Assembly (NCBI GenBank): GCA_020080175.1
Contig: JAGHQL010000122.1
Span: forward strand, 1 to 64,000
Direction: 5' to 3'
Origin: Glutinoglossum americanum
Taxonomy: Eukaryota > Ascomycota > Geoglossomycetes > Geoglossales > Geoglossaceae
Length of the DNA: 64,000 bases
How positions within the stretch are numbered: the stretch's first letter is position 1; every line of letters starts with the position of its first letter. Both the position numbers and the translations under genes were made by a program. Positions 11,207-22,112 of the stretch are shown piece after piece. The notes under the pieces are model-generated. The model ran no database searches, was not told the DNA's origin, and saw only the letters and a list, made by a program, of their open reading frames with translations.

Positions 11207-13069
11207 CTACTCTTCCCACGGCAATTGAAACGTCTCAACCCACTCTTCGATCTCCCTCCTGAGCTCTAGGATCTCACGAATAGATTCACCTTCACCGACA
11301 TACTCTAAGAATGCCTTGACGCTGCTAGGAGCCTTCCGGCCTTTGGCCTCCGCGTCCTCCCTTGCTGCTTTGTCTAGCTCCTGTGTAATGGTCACCGCGC
11401 GGTCAACTACCTCTGCCACACGCACAAAGTCTTCGGTGTTGAAGCCTCTCGAGGTCATCGCCGGAGTGCCCATACGTAAACCCCCAGGTTTCATAGCAGA
11501 TTTATCGCCAGGCACAGTGTTCTTGTTGCTAGCAACGCCGACAAGTTCCAAGATTCGCTCAACTCGCGCCCCATCAACACCGCGAGTTTTCAAGTTCACG
11601 AGTACAAGGTGATTGTCTGTGCCACCCGACACAACATTGTATCCTAGTCCGCCCTGGGCTTTGGAGTTACCTAGCCGAGCTGCAAGTGCTTTAGCGTTTG
11701 CGAGCACCATCTTCTGGTACTCCTTAAATTCGCTGGTCTGTGCCTGTAGAAGAGCGACAGCTAAAGCGGTGATGGTGTGGTTGTGTGGCCCGCCTTGGTG
11801 ACCAGGGAAGACGGACGCATTGATTGGTTCCTCGAGATTATAGAGCTCTTGTTTCTGGGTCTTAGGGTCAATGCGTCGGACACCGCGGCGAAAGAAGATC
11901 ATAGCACCGCGAGGACCACGAAGAGATTTGTGGGTCGTGGTAGTAACAATGTCACTATAAGGGAATGGAGAGGGTACGACGCCCGCCGCAACTAGCCCAG
12001 AAATGTGCGCCATATCACTCAGGAGGTAGGCGCCTGACTTATCTGAGATGCTGCGCATGCGGTCATACTCTATGAGCCTGCTATAGGCCGACGTGCCGGC
12101 AACTATGACCTTAGGCCGGAAGAGCAGGGCAAGACTCTCAAGGCCATTGTAGTCGATGAAGCCAGTAGAAGGATTAAGGTGGTAGGGTAGAGTTTCGAAG
12201 TATTTAGAGATCATGGATATTTTCTTTGTGGGGGTTTGGTAGCCGTGAGAGAGGTGGCCACCGTGAGGGAGGTCAAGTCCCATGATGCGATCATGACTAG
12301 CGCAGACGGCAGAGTATGCATATAGATTTGCGGGAGATCCGGAGAGAGCTATATATTCGACATGTCAGGCTACCCTTCATTTAAATTGAGCTCATAGCTT
12401 AAGTAGTTTGCAAATGGAGACAAACGCTGAACGTTAACCCCCCATTCCTCTCCTTTTAGGCCGAATGTATCTAAGGCCCGCTTTTGACACAGCCTTTCTG
12501 CTTCGTCTATGAATTGATTCCCCCCGTAGTATCGTGCTCCGGGGTAGCCTTCAGAATACTTGTCTAGACAAATCAGTACCCGGGCGCCCACAATCGCTGA
12601 GACGATTGCCGCGGAGAGCGAGAAGGCATACTTTGCATAACACTACCGAGGGCATCAAGGACTGCCTGTGAAGTAAAGTTTTCAGACGGAATGAGATTGA
12701 TGAAATGTTTCTGCCTTTTTTTCTCCTAGGGAATTAATTAGCACGACCCAGATCTGACCTTATTAGATCGCTAGGATAGAGTAGGAATTTGTCTCCACAT
12801 ACCTTTAGCAAAATCTCAAACACCGTTGGATCCGCTTCTTCAAGGTGCGCAGAGAGCAGCTGGGGGTGTAGTAAGTACTTGCAGCCCCATCACAACAGGA
12901 GAGGTAGATGTCAAGCCCATACTCTCTGCTGTTTATCAGTAGCTACCGAGGCCAGTCCGCGCCACCGTATCATTCGCCGTTTCGATTCATTAGCACATCT
13001 GAAAAGGCCAACGCTCGAAACCGCTTGAATGCGTGTCGACGGCAAACCAAAACAGGAGCAGAGAGACAT
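11207..13069 (-). CDS. SHM1: Serine hydroxymethyltransferase, mitochondrial
   Basis: Five exons, 13069-12923, 12859-12803, 12725-12632, 12563-12426 and 12348-11207, join in phase to 525 aa. The first exon is a basic presequence rich in Arg and Ser, typical of mitochondrial import. The enzyme body follows: [37 protein letters not shown], the HGGHLSHGY substrate region, and the PLP-lysine motif [15 protein letters not shown]. The pyridoxal-phosphate enzyme converts serine and tetrahydrofolate to glycine and methylene-tetrahydrofolate. The mitochondrial isoform supplies one-carbon units and glycine. The intron between 12425 and 12349 starts GTTTGT rather than the commoner GTATGT/GTAAGT. The presequence argues for the mitochondrial rather than the cytosolic paralogue. 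Full length for the family. Confidence 0.95.
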
Positions 13070-14879
13070 TATAACTAGCCGTTCTAGGAGGTGACAAAGG
13101 AGTGTGAACTCCCACAGCTCTTGTGGATCAATTGATTCGCATTCCTCTTGGTTATGCGCGAATCTAAATATTCTTAGAATCTGGCGTTTTTGTGGAGGAA
13201 TCGGAACCTGGGATGCTGCCCCACATCGGCATAGCGGCTATTGGGTGCCAAGAATTTCGGGTTCATACTGACATCCAACGTCGTCTTACTTTTATTTCTT
13301 CACACAACTAAATCCAAAATGACGAGATAGCCTTTACGGCAGTTTGCAGCCCTCGCTCTACTAGCTCTAGAGCTGAGACAAGCGGGCGATGCTGAGATGT
13401 TCCGGGCTCTCAACACCACCTTTACAAGGGGCATTTTGAGACTGACTGATTGGACCATGAGTTGTGTCTTCCATACCTCACCATTTATCATTGAGATGAG
13501 AAAACGTAGCTGATCCATTATATGGGCATGAGGTGAGGCCTCTCTGTAATTAGAATTTTATTATCTCGTGTAACGACCTTTTACCAGAACCCATCATTAT
13601 CGTCGTTTTTCTCTAGTTTAAATTTACCAAAGGCTCTTCAGCCGCTTGATTCAACATATTGGATACCATAAGAAGCATCACTTACCCGAAGACTAAGAAT
13701 TCCCGGGGAATCGGCGATTCTCCAAAGGCACAAAGTACAACTGCAGCCTACAGGACTCGGGGTCATTCATTCCAGATTGTGGTCCCTTCGGCGTCGGCAC
13801 CATGCCAACAGTGGAGCGTGGCCATGAGGTACCAGAAGAGTCGGGTTTTTGGACCTTGCCCCTTGCTATTGCTTCTGCGATGGCTAGCTTGCGCGGAAAT
13901 ACTTTGATGAGAGATAGCGCGGCTCCTGCCTGGTGAATTCTATTATAAGATATCATTCAATACTGTTGTTAGGATGTGGGGACGCAGGAAGCCCCGTTGT
14001 TTACTCGAAATCTCTTTAGCCCCCTTTCTTGTTGGTGTACCAACTCTATCTCCTGGCAACCCCGCGTGGAATAACAAAATCCCAAATCCTCACCATGACA
14101 TAAAATCTTCTACCTTCTTGTGACTCGCCAATTTCTTTGCATCCACCAACCCCTAGCACATTTTCTACCTCGCATCCCTCAGCCTCCCAGTATCAAGCTC
14201 CTGCATGGACTTGCATGTGCGAGTGGATCAGTGTTTTCTTCGCAGTATAAGTTGTTACAACTTTATCATCTCGCCCAACGCTAGGATTCTGGTCCGGGCA
14301 GCTCACTCGCCTGTTGCTTGTTGACAGCCCACCACAAAGTCTGGGTCCGGGTTCTATTGGTAAGAGTAGTATCCGCCACCGTGAATTCCGTTCAACAGCA
14401 CTTGGAGAAGACCCATAGTCCGTAGGTTCGTAGTTTCGTGGCTCGCTCACAACTTGCTTTTGCAGATCTGTTTCTTCTGGTGGGATTTCTTATTGAGCGC
14501 CATCAGCTAGTAGCCAACGCTGTTTCGAACCGGCATACCACAGCAGAGTCCTTGGATGAGAACTGCGACACTAGACGATCACGCCATCGAGCTCCTTTTC
14601 TTTTAATTCATAGGTGCTCTAACGTCTGCGCTTGTGTCACTCTTCTTATTTGCTACAAAATTTCAGGTAAGCGGTTATTAAACTCAACGCAGTAAGTAAG
14701 GAGCTCACAGTACTACGCAGAATTCTTGGGTTTGATCCTGTTACGGCCAAAAATCTTTCTAGTCAAGTTTTGTCAGGTTTTTGGCCCACCAGCTGCCTTA
14801 TTCGCTCCATTAGCATTTGTATCAGCTTCGTTCTTTCTCACCGTGTTGAAGCTTGTGAGTACTCTACATATCTGATTGG
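13070..14879. other. 1.8-kb intergenic region between divergent genes; no gene seen
   Basis: This is the shared upstream region of SHMT (-) and the F-box-like gene (+). Only short open frames are present (for example 13693-13956, minus), with no recognisable domain and no credible splicing partner. Promoters of both neighbours should lie at its two ends. Confidence 0.5.
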
Positions 14880-16463
14880 ATGTTAAGGGACTCATTTTCG
14901 CACAGCATTGCTTCATCTACCATGGCGCTTGGGTCTATGGCAGACAAGCCTAATGGAAGTAACGGTACCCAGCCCAATTCCCCGACTGGAAGACCTACCC
15001 GTCAACGGCAAAGGGTCATTAGGTCTGGCTTTGTCGATACAGTCGAATCGCTAAACCAAATTGTGGAACTTGACGATTCCGATTCGGAGGTAGATGACCC
15101 AACTATTAGTGGCGGCGGAAGGAGGAAGCCTACGAAATCACGCAAGGCATTACTCAAGCGTACTCCTACTAAACCGCCGCCGCTAGAGCCGATACTCGCG
15201 GCCCTGGGTATCGCGGACCAGCCGATCTCTAAAAAGACCCCACCGAAACCGGTCGCCACAATAGTATCTTACGCCAGCGGAATTGTCCCTGTTACGGTCA
15301 ATTGTGCTTCAGTAAAACTTGCCATCAATGTCCCGGCAGGCCAGAAGTTCCCGATCCTACTTGACTTCAATTTGCACAAACTGAAATATCATATAGAGAA
15401 AGGCAAAGTCTACAGACTCAAGACGGCCGATCAATGGGTAATCTTGAACGCTGAGTTTGGCAGCGGCATGAGACAAGAACACCTACTCAATGTCGAAGCC
15501 CTTCTAGACGTTGCTGGTATTCGCACAGAAGTCTCTAAAGATGGCTCGATTGTCGTGGATGTAGATTATCTGAACAATATCGCAAGCCTAAACAAGGATT
15601 TTCGACTCGTCAACCCAGAAGTAGTCATCCGCACCCAGGAGAGAGCGGTAAATACCCCCAAAGGGTTTCTGGACCTCCCTCCGGAGATAAGAAATATGGT
15701 ATACTCACTTCTATTCGTATCCGAAAATCGCCGAGTCAACTTTTGTGGGGTAGGAGAGTCCGAGACTATTGGTGATCGGACTGTATTAGTCCGACTTTCT
15801 AGTGCCTTCCTGGCGACATGCCGGCAGGTCAATATGGAAGGAGGCGCAGTCCTCTATGGCACAAACAAGTTTGTTTTCGAGAGAAGTTTCAGTCTCCGTG
15901 GTAGATGGTTCGAAGCCAGATGGAAGCAGGTGGGATACGAGGATGTTGCACGTTTCTTCCTTACTATAGGAACGTACAACTTGTCGAACTTGCGGAGCGT
16001 AGTTTTCTACTTGGAGGACGGCAACCTTGACCATGCAAATGAATGGACACTCAATGACCGGAGGTTCATCTACGATCAGAACCTCCTTCAATGCTTTCAG
16101 ATACTCGGCACACGGTGCAAAAGTCTAGAAGCTCTAGAAATCCACCTGAACCCCAGGCGTAAGATCTGTAACAAGGACGTTATGTTCCTAGAGTCACTCA
16201 AGTGCATCCGGGACCTCAAGTGCCTTTTGTTCAAAGATAGGCATCCGCACGCCGTCCTCCGGCCATTCCCATACAAGATGGATGATAGCGTTTACATGGA
16301 ATGCCAACGCGCCATGCTGTGTGCTAGGGCTCAGTTGGAAACAGATGGCCTCGTTACTGATGAGCGCGAGAGGGATAAGCTGAGGTCTCGGGCACGGTAT
16401 GAAGATGCTATCTATGAGCAGCTGTTTGGTCCGAAGAGTTGGATGGATTATAAGTACCACTAA
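14880..16463 (+). CDS. F-box/2EXR-like protein of unknown role
   Basis: A single uninterrupted frame of 527 codons. The N-terminal ~110 residues are low-complexity, basic and acidic by turns (SDSEVDD, then Lys/Thr/Pro-rich). The rest is folded in character. At about residue 260 is FLDLPPEIRNMVYSLLF, the signature of the F-box-like 2EXR domain found in large fungal families. After it come the expected cysteine and hydrophobic pattern and a glycine-poor C-terminus. F-box proteins commonly supply substrates to SCF ubiquitin ligases, but 2EXR proteins are mostly uncharacterised, so no target is proposed. The start could be ATG 14880 or the later in-frame ATGs near 14922 and 14937; the first is kept because no other evidence decides. 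Its 3' end converges on UBP14. Confidence 0.7.
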   Translation: MLRDSFSHSIASSTMALGSMADKPNGSNGTQPNSPTGRPTRQRQRVIRSGFVDTVESLNQIVELDDSDSEVDDPTISGGGRRKPTKSRKALLKRTPTKPPPLEPILAALGIADQPISKKTPPKPVATIVSYASGIVPVTVNCASVKLAINVPAGQKFPILLDFNLHKLKYHIEKGKVYRLKTADQWVILNAEFGSGMRQEHLLNVEALLDVAGIRTEVSKDGSIVVDVDYLNNIASLNKDFRLVNPEVVIRTQERAVNTPKGFLDLPPEIRNMVYSLLFVSENRRVNFCGVGESETIGDRTVLVRLSSAFLATCRQVNMEGGAVLYGTNKFVFERSFSLRGRWFEARWKQVGYEDVARFFLTIGTYNLSNLRSVVFYLEDGNLDHANEWTLNDRRFIYDQNLLQCFQILGTRCKSLEALEIHLNPRRKICNKDVMFLESLKCIRDLKCLLFKDRHPHAVLRPFPYKMDDSVYMECQRAMLCARAQLETDGLVTDERERDKLRSRARYEDAIYEQLFGPKSWMDYKYH

Positions 16464-17173
16464 TGTGGAATAACAAACGGCAGCACTCCTTCCACCTCTT
16501 TCTACTCTCTCGGAAGCCTTCCTTATGTATACGAGGGCGGTTGGTTGTAGTTACACGCTACGCCACATCCTATAGCTACCAAAAACAAGCAAAAATCTTC
16601 TAACTACAATAACAGCCTCATGGCAACCTCTCTTGTACCATAACCTTTGCATTTCCATCACTACAGGTCTAATATCTAGCTAGCTCTAGGGCCTAACCAT
16701 AGCACGTACTATGAAGGGTGGCCTTAAATACGGTCGGAACCATGAAGACACGATGGGTTCTAGATTAATTGGATTCCACTTTGTTTTAGGGGAGGCTAAG
16801 GGGTGGAGGGTCGCCTGATGCGGAAGTGGGCTTTGGTCTAGTGACTTATTCGCATATTAACCCTAATATTCTAATTTTTTCCGCCCTCAAGTTTCGCAGT
16901 TCAGATCAACTCCTAGAGTTAGTTTCCGAACGATCGCAAGAAACTGCTCACACGGATAGGGATCGGGAGGCCCTATTGCGAAAGAGTAGGGAGCTAGGAT
17001 ATCTATCTATAATTGCTTTGAATTTTGGTGTTCTTGTATCTAGCTAAAAGACCCAGCAATTGGAGGCTTCACATAAACTCTTGATACCCTGACCATAACA
17101 TACCTGAGCAACTGAGATGGGTCGGTCTGGGGACCAAATAGTCGCTTGGCAAGAGACGTGATTTGGCCTTCTC
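16464..17173. other. Convergent intergenic region; no gene seen
   Basis: About 700 bp between the 3' ends of the F-box-like gene (+) and UBP14 (-). It is moderately AT-rich and presumably holds both 3' UTRs. No coding or RNA feature was recognised. Confidence 0.5.
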
Positions 17174-19948
17174 TCACACGTGGCGGAAAAAATAGACGTA
17201 AGCAAACCTTTTCATCTCTTCAAAATCAGCTGCTTCGACAACCTTCTCATCGTTGAAGAGGACCCAAGAGTCGCCATGCTCGCTACCGATATTCTTGCGA
17301 ATGAAGGCCACGTAGTGTCTACAGAAGTATTAGCAACTCGAGCCCCGATCCCTTTAAAGGTTCTGTAACAGCCTACCCGGCATGAATTGAAGCCCCTTTG
17401 TGACAGACGATCGAATGCAGCTGGAAATAAGCAGGGACAGTCTCAGAGCCGGGAAGACGCTTCTCCTCCGATTCGTCATCTCCGACACCTCCTTGATCAT
17501 CAGGATGGTTAAAAAGCCACTCCACAGCCCTCTCCACGTCTCCTCCGGTCTCTCCCAGAGCCTTTCGAGCCTGGGACGGTCCGAAACCCATCGCTCCTAA
17601 CATCTCGATTTTTCCAGGATCTATATTAGCCGCCCTGCTGTTGCTGCTGTCACCAAGGTTAACTGGAGCATCTATGTCGGGGTCTTCCATGTGAGCGAAT
17701 AGCCAATTCGTAGCCGCTTCAACATCGTTATTACCCGTAGCATGAAGTGCCTTTTCAGAGCGCACACGAGGGAATCCTATACTCTCTAGCTGATTGATCG
17801 CGGTTTCGTTGGGGACAAAGCTTGGCTTGCTGCTTGTATCTGCGCTTTCCGGGAAGAGCTCTTCGTCGGGTTGGGGTCCAGGGGATTTGTATTGGTCTAG
17901 AGCAAAAGGTTCATCCCCTATAACCACAGGTATGTCCAATTTTGTCGGGACCCAGTTAACTAGTTTGAAACGGCGGGCATTAACAGCAAGAATTCCAGGG
18001 AAAGTTTTGAATAGCGATCGCTTCGAGAAGCCGCCTTTACTTCCACACGATGAGCACTCGAGCTCAACGATTTCCTCACTAGTGAAAATATCGAGGCATT
18101 CCTTGAACGTCACAGGTTCGAACTCGTCACCAGTCGATTCCTTTCTATCTTCGTCTCCCGTTTCGTGAGAACTAGCTTGGTGTGATTTCTTCCGAGCAGG
18201 TACGGGAACAGGGATAACCTCCTGCTCGTCGCTCTTGTATCTGACCCTCTTACAGCTTAAACACTGTAGGCGTTGTTCTAAAATAAATTTAAAGGCCCTC
18301 ACTGGATCACTTAGGGGTGCCGGGTGCTTTGAACGCGTGATAAGTTTGAGGAGGTGAAGCAGAAGATCAAAAGCATCTTGCTGCTGCATTGAAGCAAAAT
18401 CTGCATGGCCCCTTCCGACTAACGCCTTGAGCATAGATGGCGCAAGCCCCCTTTGATATGGGACATCCGAAGTGTGTTCGGGAAGTCTCACATCAGAATC
18501 TGGCTGAGAGTAACGTCCCGAAAGTAGGCCATCAGCGATTTTCCGAAGCTGTGTTTCAAGATCCTCGGCAGGTTGTTGGGAAATAGGCAGAGTGCTGGAC
18601 GGGCGGTAGTACCGTTCTTGGAACACCGGTAGAGCAAATAGACACTGGAGGATACTAGCCAAGTAGCAGCTATTTCCCAGATTCTTCAAACCAGTAAGTC
18701 CCTTTCCAAATAGTGGTTTCAACTCCTTCCCGTCCGCAGTTGTCATAGAGAACTCCCAGCGCAGGTTCTGCTCTATCTGCATCTCAGTGAGGCTCTTTTC
18801 TGTCTTCTTCCTCTCCATAATATTAATCCCCCAATGGGCCAGATGAGCTGCAAGCTCAGGATCAGTCCGTTCTTCGTCACAGGAGTAGCAGTAAATATCC
18901 GCAGTGCCCTCTGGTGTGATGGAACCAAGTTTGACGGCAATAGGATGTCGTGTTGCATTTGAATGAGCAAGCCCATGAGAATTACCCTCCACGGCCCCAA
19001 ATTGCGAACGACCACAACCAAGATTTCCGCAATGAAGGCATAGCCATAGATTACTTTTGAGATCGCACATTGAGCAGTGGCCAAGATCTATTAACCCCAC
19101 AGTCGTCAACCGCCTTGCACCGGAACCTAGAGACAAAAATATGCGTGGAAACGTACCCTGTGATTCGATCTGTCTAGCCGCCTCTCCCTCTAAATATAAT
19201 GTGTGCTCACACGGAGTCAACTCTAGTTCCCAGGCTTTCACCTCTTCCTGGCGTGCGAATGTCAGAGCATTCATCGCCCCTTCGATGACAGAAGATAGCT
19301 GCGGCATGAGGCGTCAGCGCTGAAACTTGGGCTCTTGGTTACTTGCGTCGCAGCCCACCTTTCCAGAACTCTTATCTACATCTTCTAATTGGCATTCATA
19401 GCATCTCAATTGCGTGACAGTATCATATCGATCCGCTTCTGTCTCTGCAGCGATCGCGAGCTTTGAGATCTTCTGGGGTGGTTCATCGCGCTGAATTGGG
19501 GCGAAACATGTCAGTCTATTCGACGGGTAAAGGTCGACTATCTAACAAAAATGTACAGTAGCGAACCTTAACCAGCTTTCTTGTCCGCTTGATATTGAGC
19601 ACTAGAGGGTGTTTTTGGGTCTCGTAGTGTAGTAGCCCATGGTTTCTCTCGCCGGTGCACCCCCCGTTGAAACAGTGGAGGCACACATTCAGCCCTGTCG
19701 GGTCGTCCTAGAAGACTCCGGTTGTTAACTCGCCCGAAAGATAGATTAAAATAGAGGATATTGGGGGGGAGCTGGCCGAGAGGGGCTATAATACAATGGA
19801 GTCAAAACACTGAGTACAGTCTTCCCTATACACGGCCTGGTTTGGTCCTGGGGGTCGCAAGTCTGGTAAACGTAAAAGACCCATTAGTAGGTAGAATCAA
19901 CAGCAATCCGGGCATACTACCTGGCAAGAGAACATGAGGGCACGACAT
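17174..19948 (-). CDS. UBP14: Ubiquitin carboxyl-terminal hydrolase 14 (isopeptidase T)
   Basis: Six exons, 19948-19921, 19862-19795, 19707-19567, 19490-19359, 19298-17377 and 17318-17174, give 811 aa with all phases consistent. The start MSCPHV is followed by a cysteine-rich variant zinc finger (CTQCFDSI, CLHCFNGGCT). Then comes the classical ZnF-UBP (CEHTLYL, CSMC, CLHCGNLGCG, HGLAHSNATRHP; residues ~150-235). The USP cysteine box NLGNSCYLASILQCLF lies near residue 330. Two UBA domains follow around residues 620-735. The histidine box GHYVAFIRK is in the last exon. This is the exact order of UBP14/USP5, which disassembles free unanchored polyubiquitin chains so that they do not clog the proteasome. 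In Aspergillus the orthologue CreB-interacting system is separate; no regulatory link is inferred here. Confidence 0.95.
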
Positions 19949-20400
19949 GTTGAAAGCTTCAGGTCGAGTAGTGTCTATGAAGTGTAGCCGGAGTTGGAGT
20001 TAGGGAAAAGACAAAATTGCTGGCCTAATGTTAGTAGTTGTGTGGTTCGCCGTTAAAATACTCGCCAACAAGGGCTTAAACTTTGGAGGCGAAATAACTC
20101 AGCATTTGCCGTGAAGAATGTATTTATAATATATTTATAATAATTTGTATCGTATCTAAATTCTCCTTCGAGGCAAACCGCTACAACCGTCGATATTCTA
20201 GGTTTTTCAGTTGTAGTTTACACTGATATACTCATAATTTACATATCTTGCTACGATTTCGGCTTATTAATTGCAGAGCAAGTTAGAGTACACAAGGAAC
20301 GCAAATAACAGCCTCAGGGCACAAATTACAATAAAATGCCTTCCCATTCCGACCGGCGGATTCAGTCCTGTGCGATCCGGATTCGCCCTGTAGGTCATAC
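19949..20400. other. UBP14 upstream region; no gene seen
   Basis: About 450 bp between the UBP14 start and the 3' end of the dienelactone hydrolase gene, both on the minus strand. AT-rich around 20110-20300, with a short direct repeat of TATTTATAATA character near 20120-20145. It should contain the UBP14 promoter and the hydrolase 3' UTR. Confidence 0.5.
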
Positions 20401-21609
20401 TTAGTGAGTGACCAGCCATCCTAGCATCTGCTCAAAAGCATGTTTCTGTGCCTCCTGAATCTTTGGTTCATCGTATTCTCCTAAAACGGCAAAGCCTGTG
20501 GGCCCCCAACCTCTGTTAGTATGGGTAAATTTGCATCGTGCTTAGACTGCTTTTCTGGCTTACCATGTGGCACGTTCTTGTACACCTTGGCCTCATGCTC
20601 TATATTATTGGTTTTCAGGTAATTACATCCTTGGACGCGGACGTCGTCCGGAAAAAGTTGGTCGTTTTCTGGTTCATGTTAGCACTACGGATGGCGGTAG
20701 TTCTGGCCGGACGAGGGCGTGTTTAGGAAGGACGACAAACCGACACATGCCATACTAACTGGTGATTTAACAGCTTCAATGTCCTCCTTTGTGACCAGCG
20801 TCCCTGCACGATGGGTTAGCGCTACATAGCAACAAGCGATATGATAGCACTTGCCGTGAGCTAGAGCCCCAGCCCTAATTAAGGGTCCTTTGTGCACTAT
20901 TTTCTGTTCATCCTCCGGCGCTCGGCCCCACATCACTGTATCGGGCTGTTCTCCAGCAAGCAAAAGTATATATTTCCCCCCAAAGCAATACCCAACAGCA
21001 TACATTCCCTCACCGTTTGCAACCGCATCAGCAAACTCCTCTTTAGCACCTTCAATCACTTTCCACAGTAATGGTAGCACTTTTTCTGGTGTATGTCGCG
21101 CGAGCCACATATCTATCATGAACGATTTTGCCGTCTCAGCTGCACGAAGTTTCACTTGTTCGATCAGGGAATTATGTGCTTCGGTATAGTCATTGGTGTC
21201 AGTGGTTGCAGAGTTTGGCGCTGGGTCACCCTGAAACCTTAGGAAGACTAATGTCAGCTTCCCGGCAGACCCCACGAGGTTTCGTGATCGGCCTACATAT
21301 CTGGCATGATGACTAGAAAGCCTTCTCTAGCGAACTTATCCGCATGCAGCTGATTGTTAACCGAATGTATTCCAGTCCCGCCTGTTAGGAATAATAATAG
21401 CTTTGAAGGTGCATGTGGATAGTTGCTCGGTTTTGTTATGTAGGCCTGTAATAACTGGTGAGCTACCAACCGGGGATCTACTATTCGAAGGAAGAATGAA
21501 CTTCGATATCACCAAGTTCGGATATTTCCTGGGAACAGTAAGCCTTCGCTCGCAAGTTTGCGGTCGGACAAACGCACTCCCGTGGGGTTCTGTCCAGTAG
21601 CTGGAACAT
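20401..21609 (-). CDS. Dienelactone hydrolase-family alpha/beta hydrolase
   Basis: Six exons, 21609-21502, 21445-21297, 21237-20855, 20803-20741, 20668-20564 and 20495-20401, give 300 aa in phase. The DLH triad is visible: nucleophile Cys in GYCFGGKY, Asp in LFPDD, His in VPHGFAVLG. The strand-turn sequence KLLLFLTGGTG and NNQLHADKFAREGFLVIMPDMFQGDPAPN match fungal DLH proteins. Intron 3 has a GC donor (GCAAGT) with a normal CAG acceptor. Intron 1 has a weak GTTCAT donor, chosen because it restores the family pattern ELGDIEAYITKP. The start is uncertain: the frame stays open upstream to 22017, but that part has no family similarity. Fungal DLH proteins hydrolyse lactones or small esters; the substrate is unknown. 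It is divergent from RPA1. Confidence 0.85.
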
Positions 21610-22112
21610 TAAGTCAGATAAATCCTTAGAGGGGAGGGCCAACTGGTAGTAATAGAGAGCGTACGTGTTGGCCTGTCTTTGACGCAATGTTCCTGCGAAC
21701 GTTTCAGCACCGAATACGCACTGCTCTTGATAGGGACCTATATTTACCCCCATACTAGCGCCTCCCTGTGCTGGTGCATCACCTAGGATGATATTTCCAT
21801 GGGGAGCACCGCTCTCTGGAGCTTTTGTCGACACTCCGGGTTCATCCATGTCGCTGGTGATAAGTACTCTGTGATTTGCTGTAGAACTAGGTGAAGTGGA
21901 TTTCAGCGATCCCCACTTCTGAAGCTGCCTTAAGCGGCGGGGTTCACGGGTCGGCAACGAGCCAATCAACGCGTCTAGCTCAATTGCTCCAACGCGTCCA
22001 GCCCGGGGCTCAACCATGTCTTCCTCTTGCTCATTATTTCTACTACAATATAGACCGCAACATCATCGACGGTTATCCGTTAACATCAGACCCAGACAGG
22101 AGATTTATCAAG
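21610..22112. other. Shared upstream region of DLH and RPA1
   Basis: About 500 bp between two divergent starts. A minus-strand frame continuous with DLH exon 1 remains open to 22017, so the DLH N-terminus could be longer than chosen, but its sequence is low in family-like features. Promoters for both genes should lie here. Confidence 0.45.
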
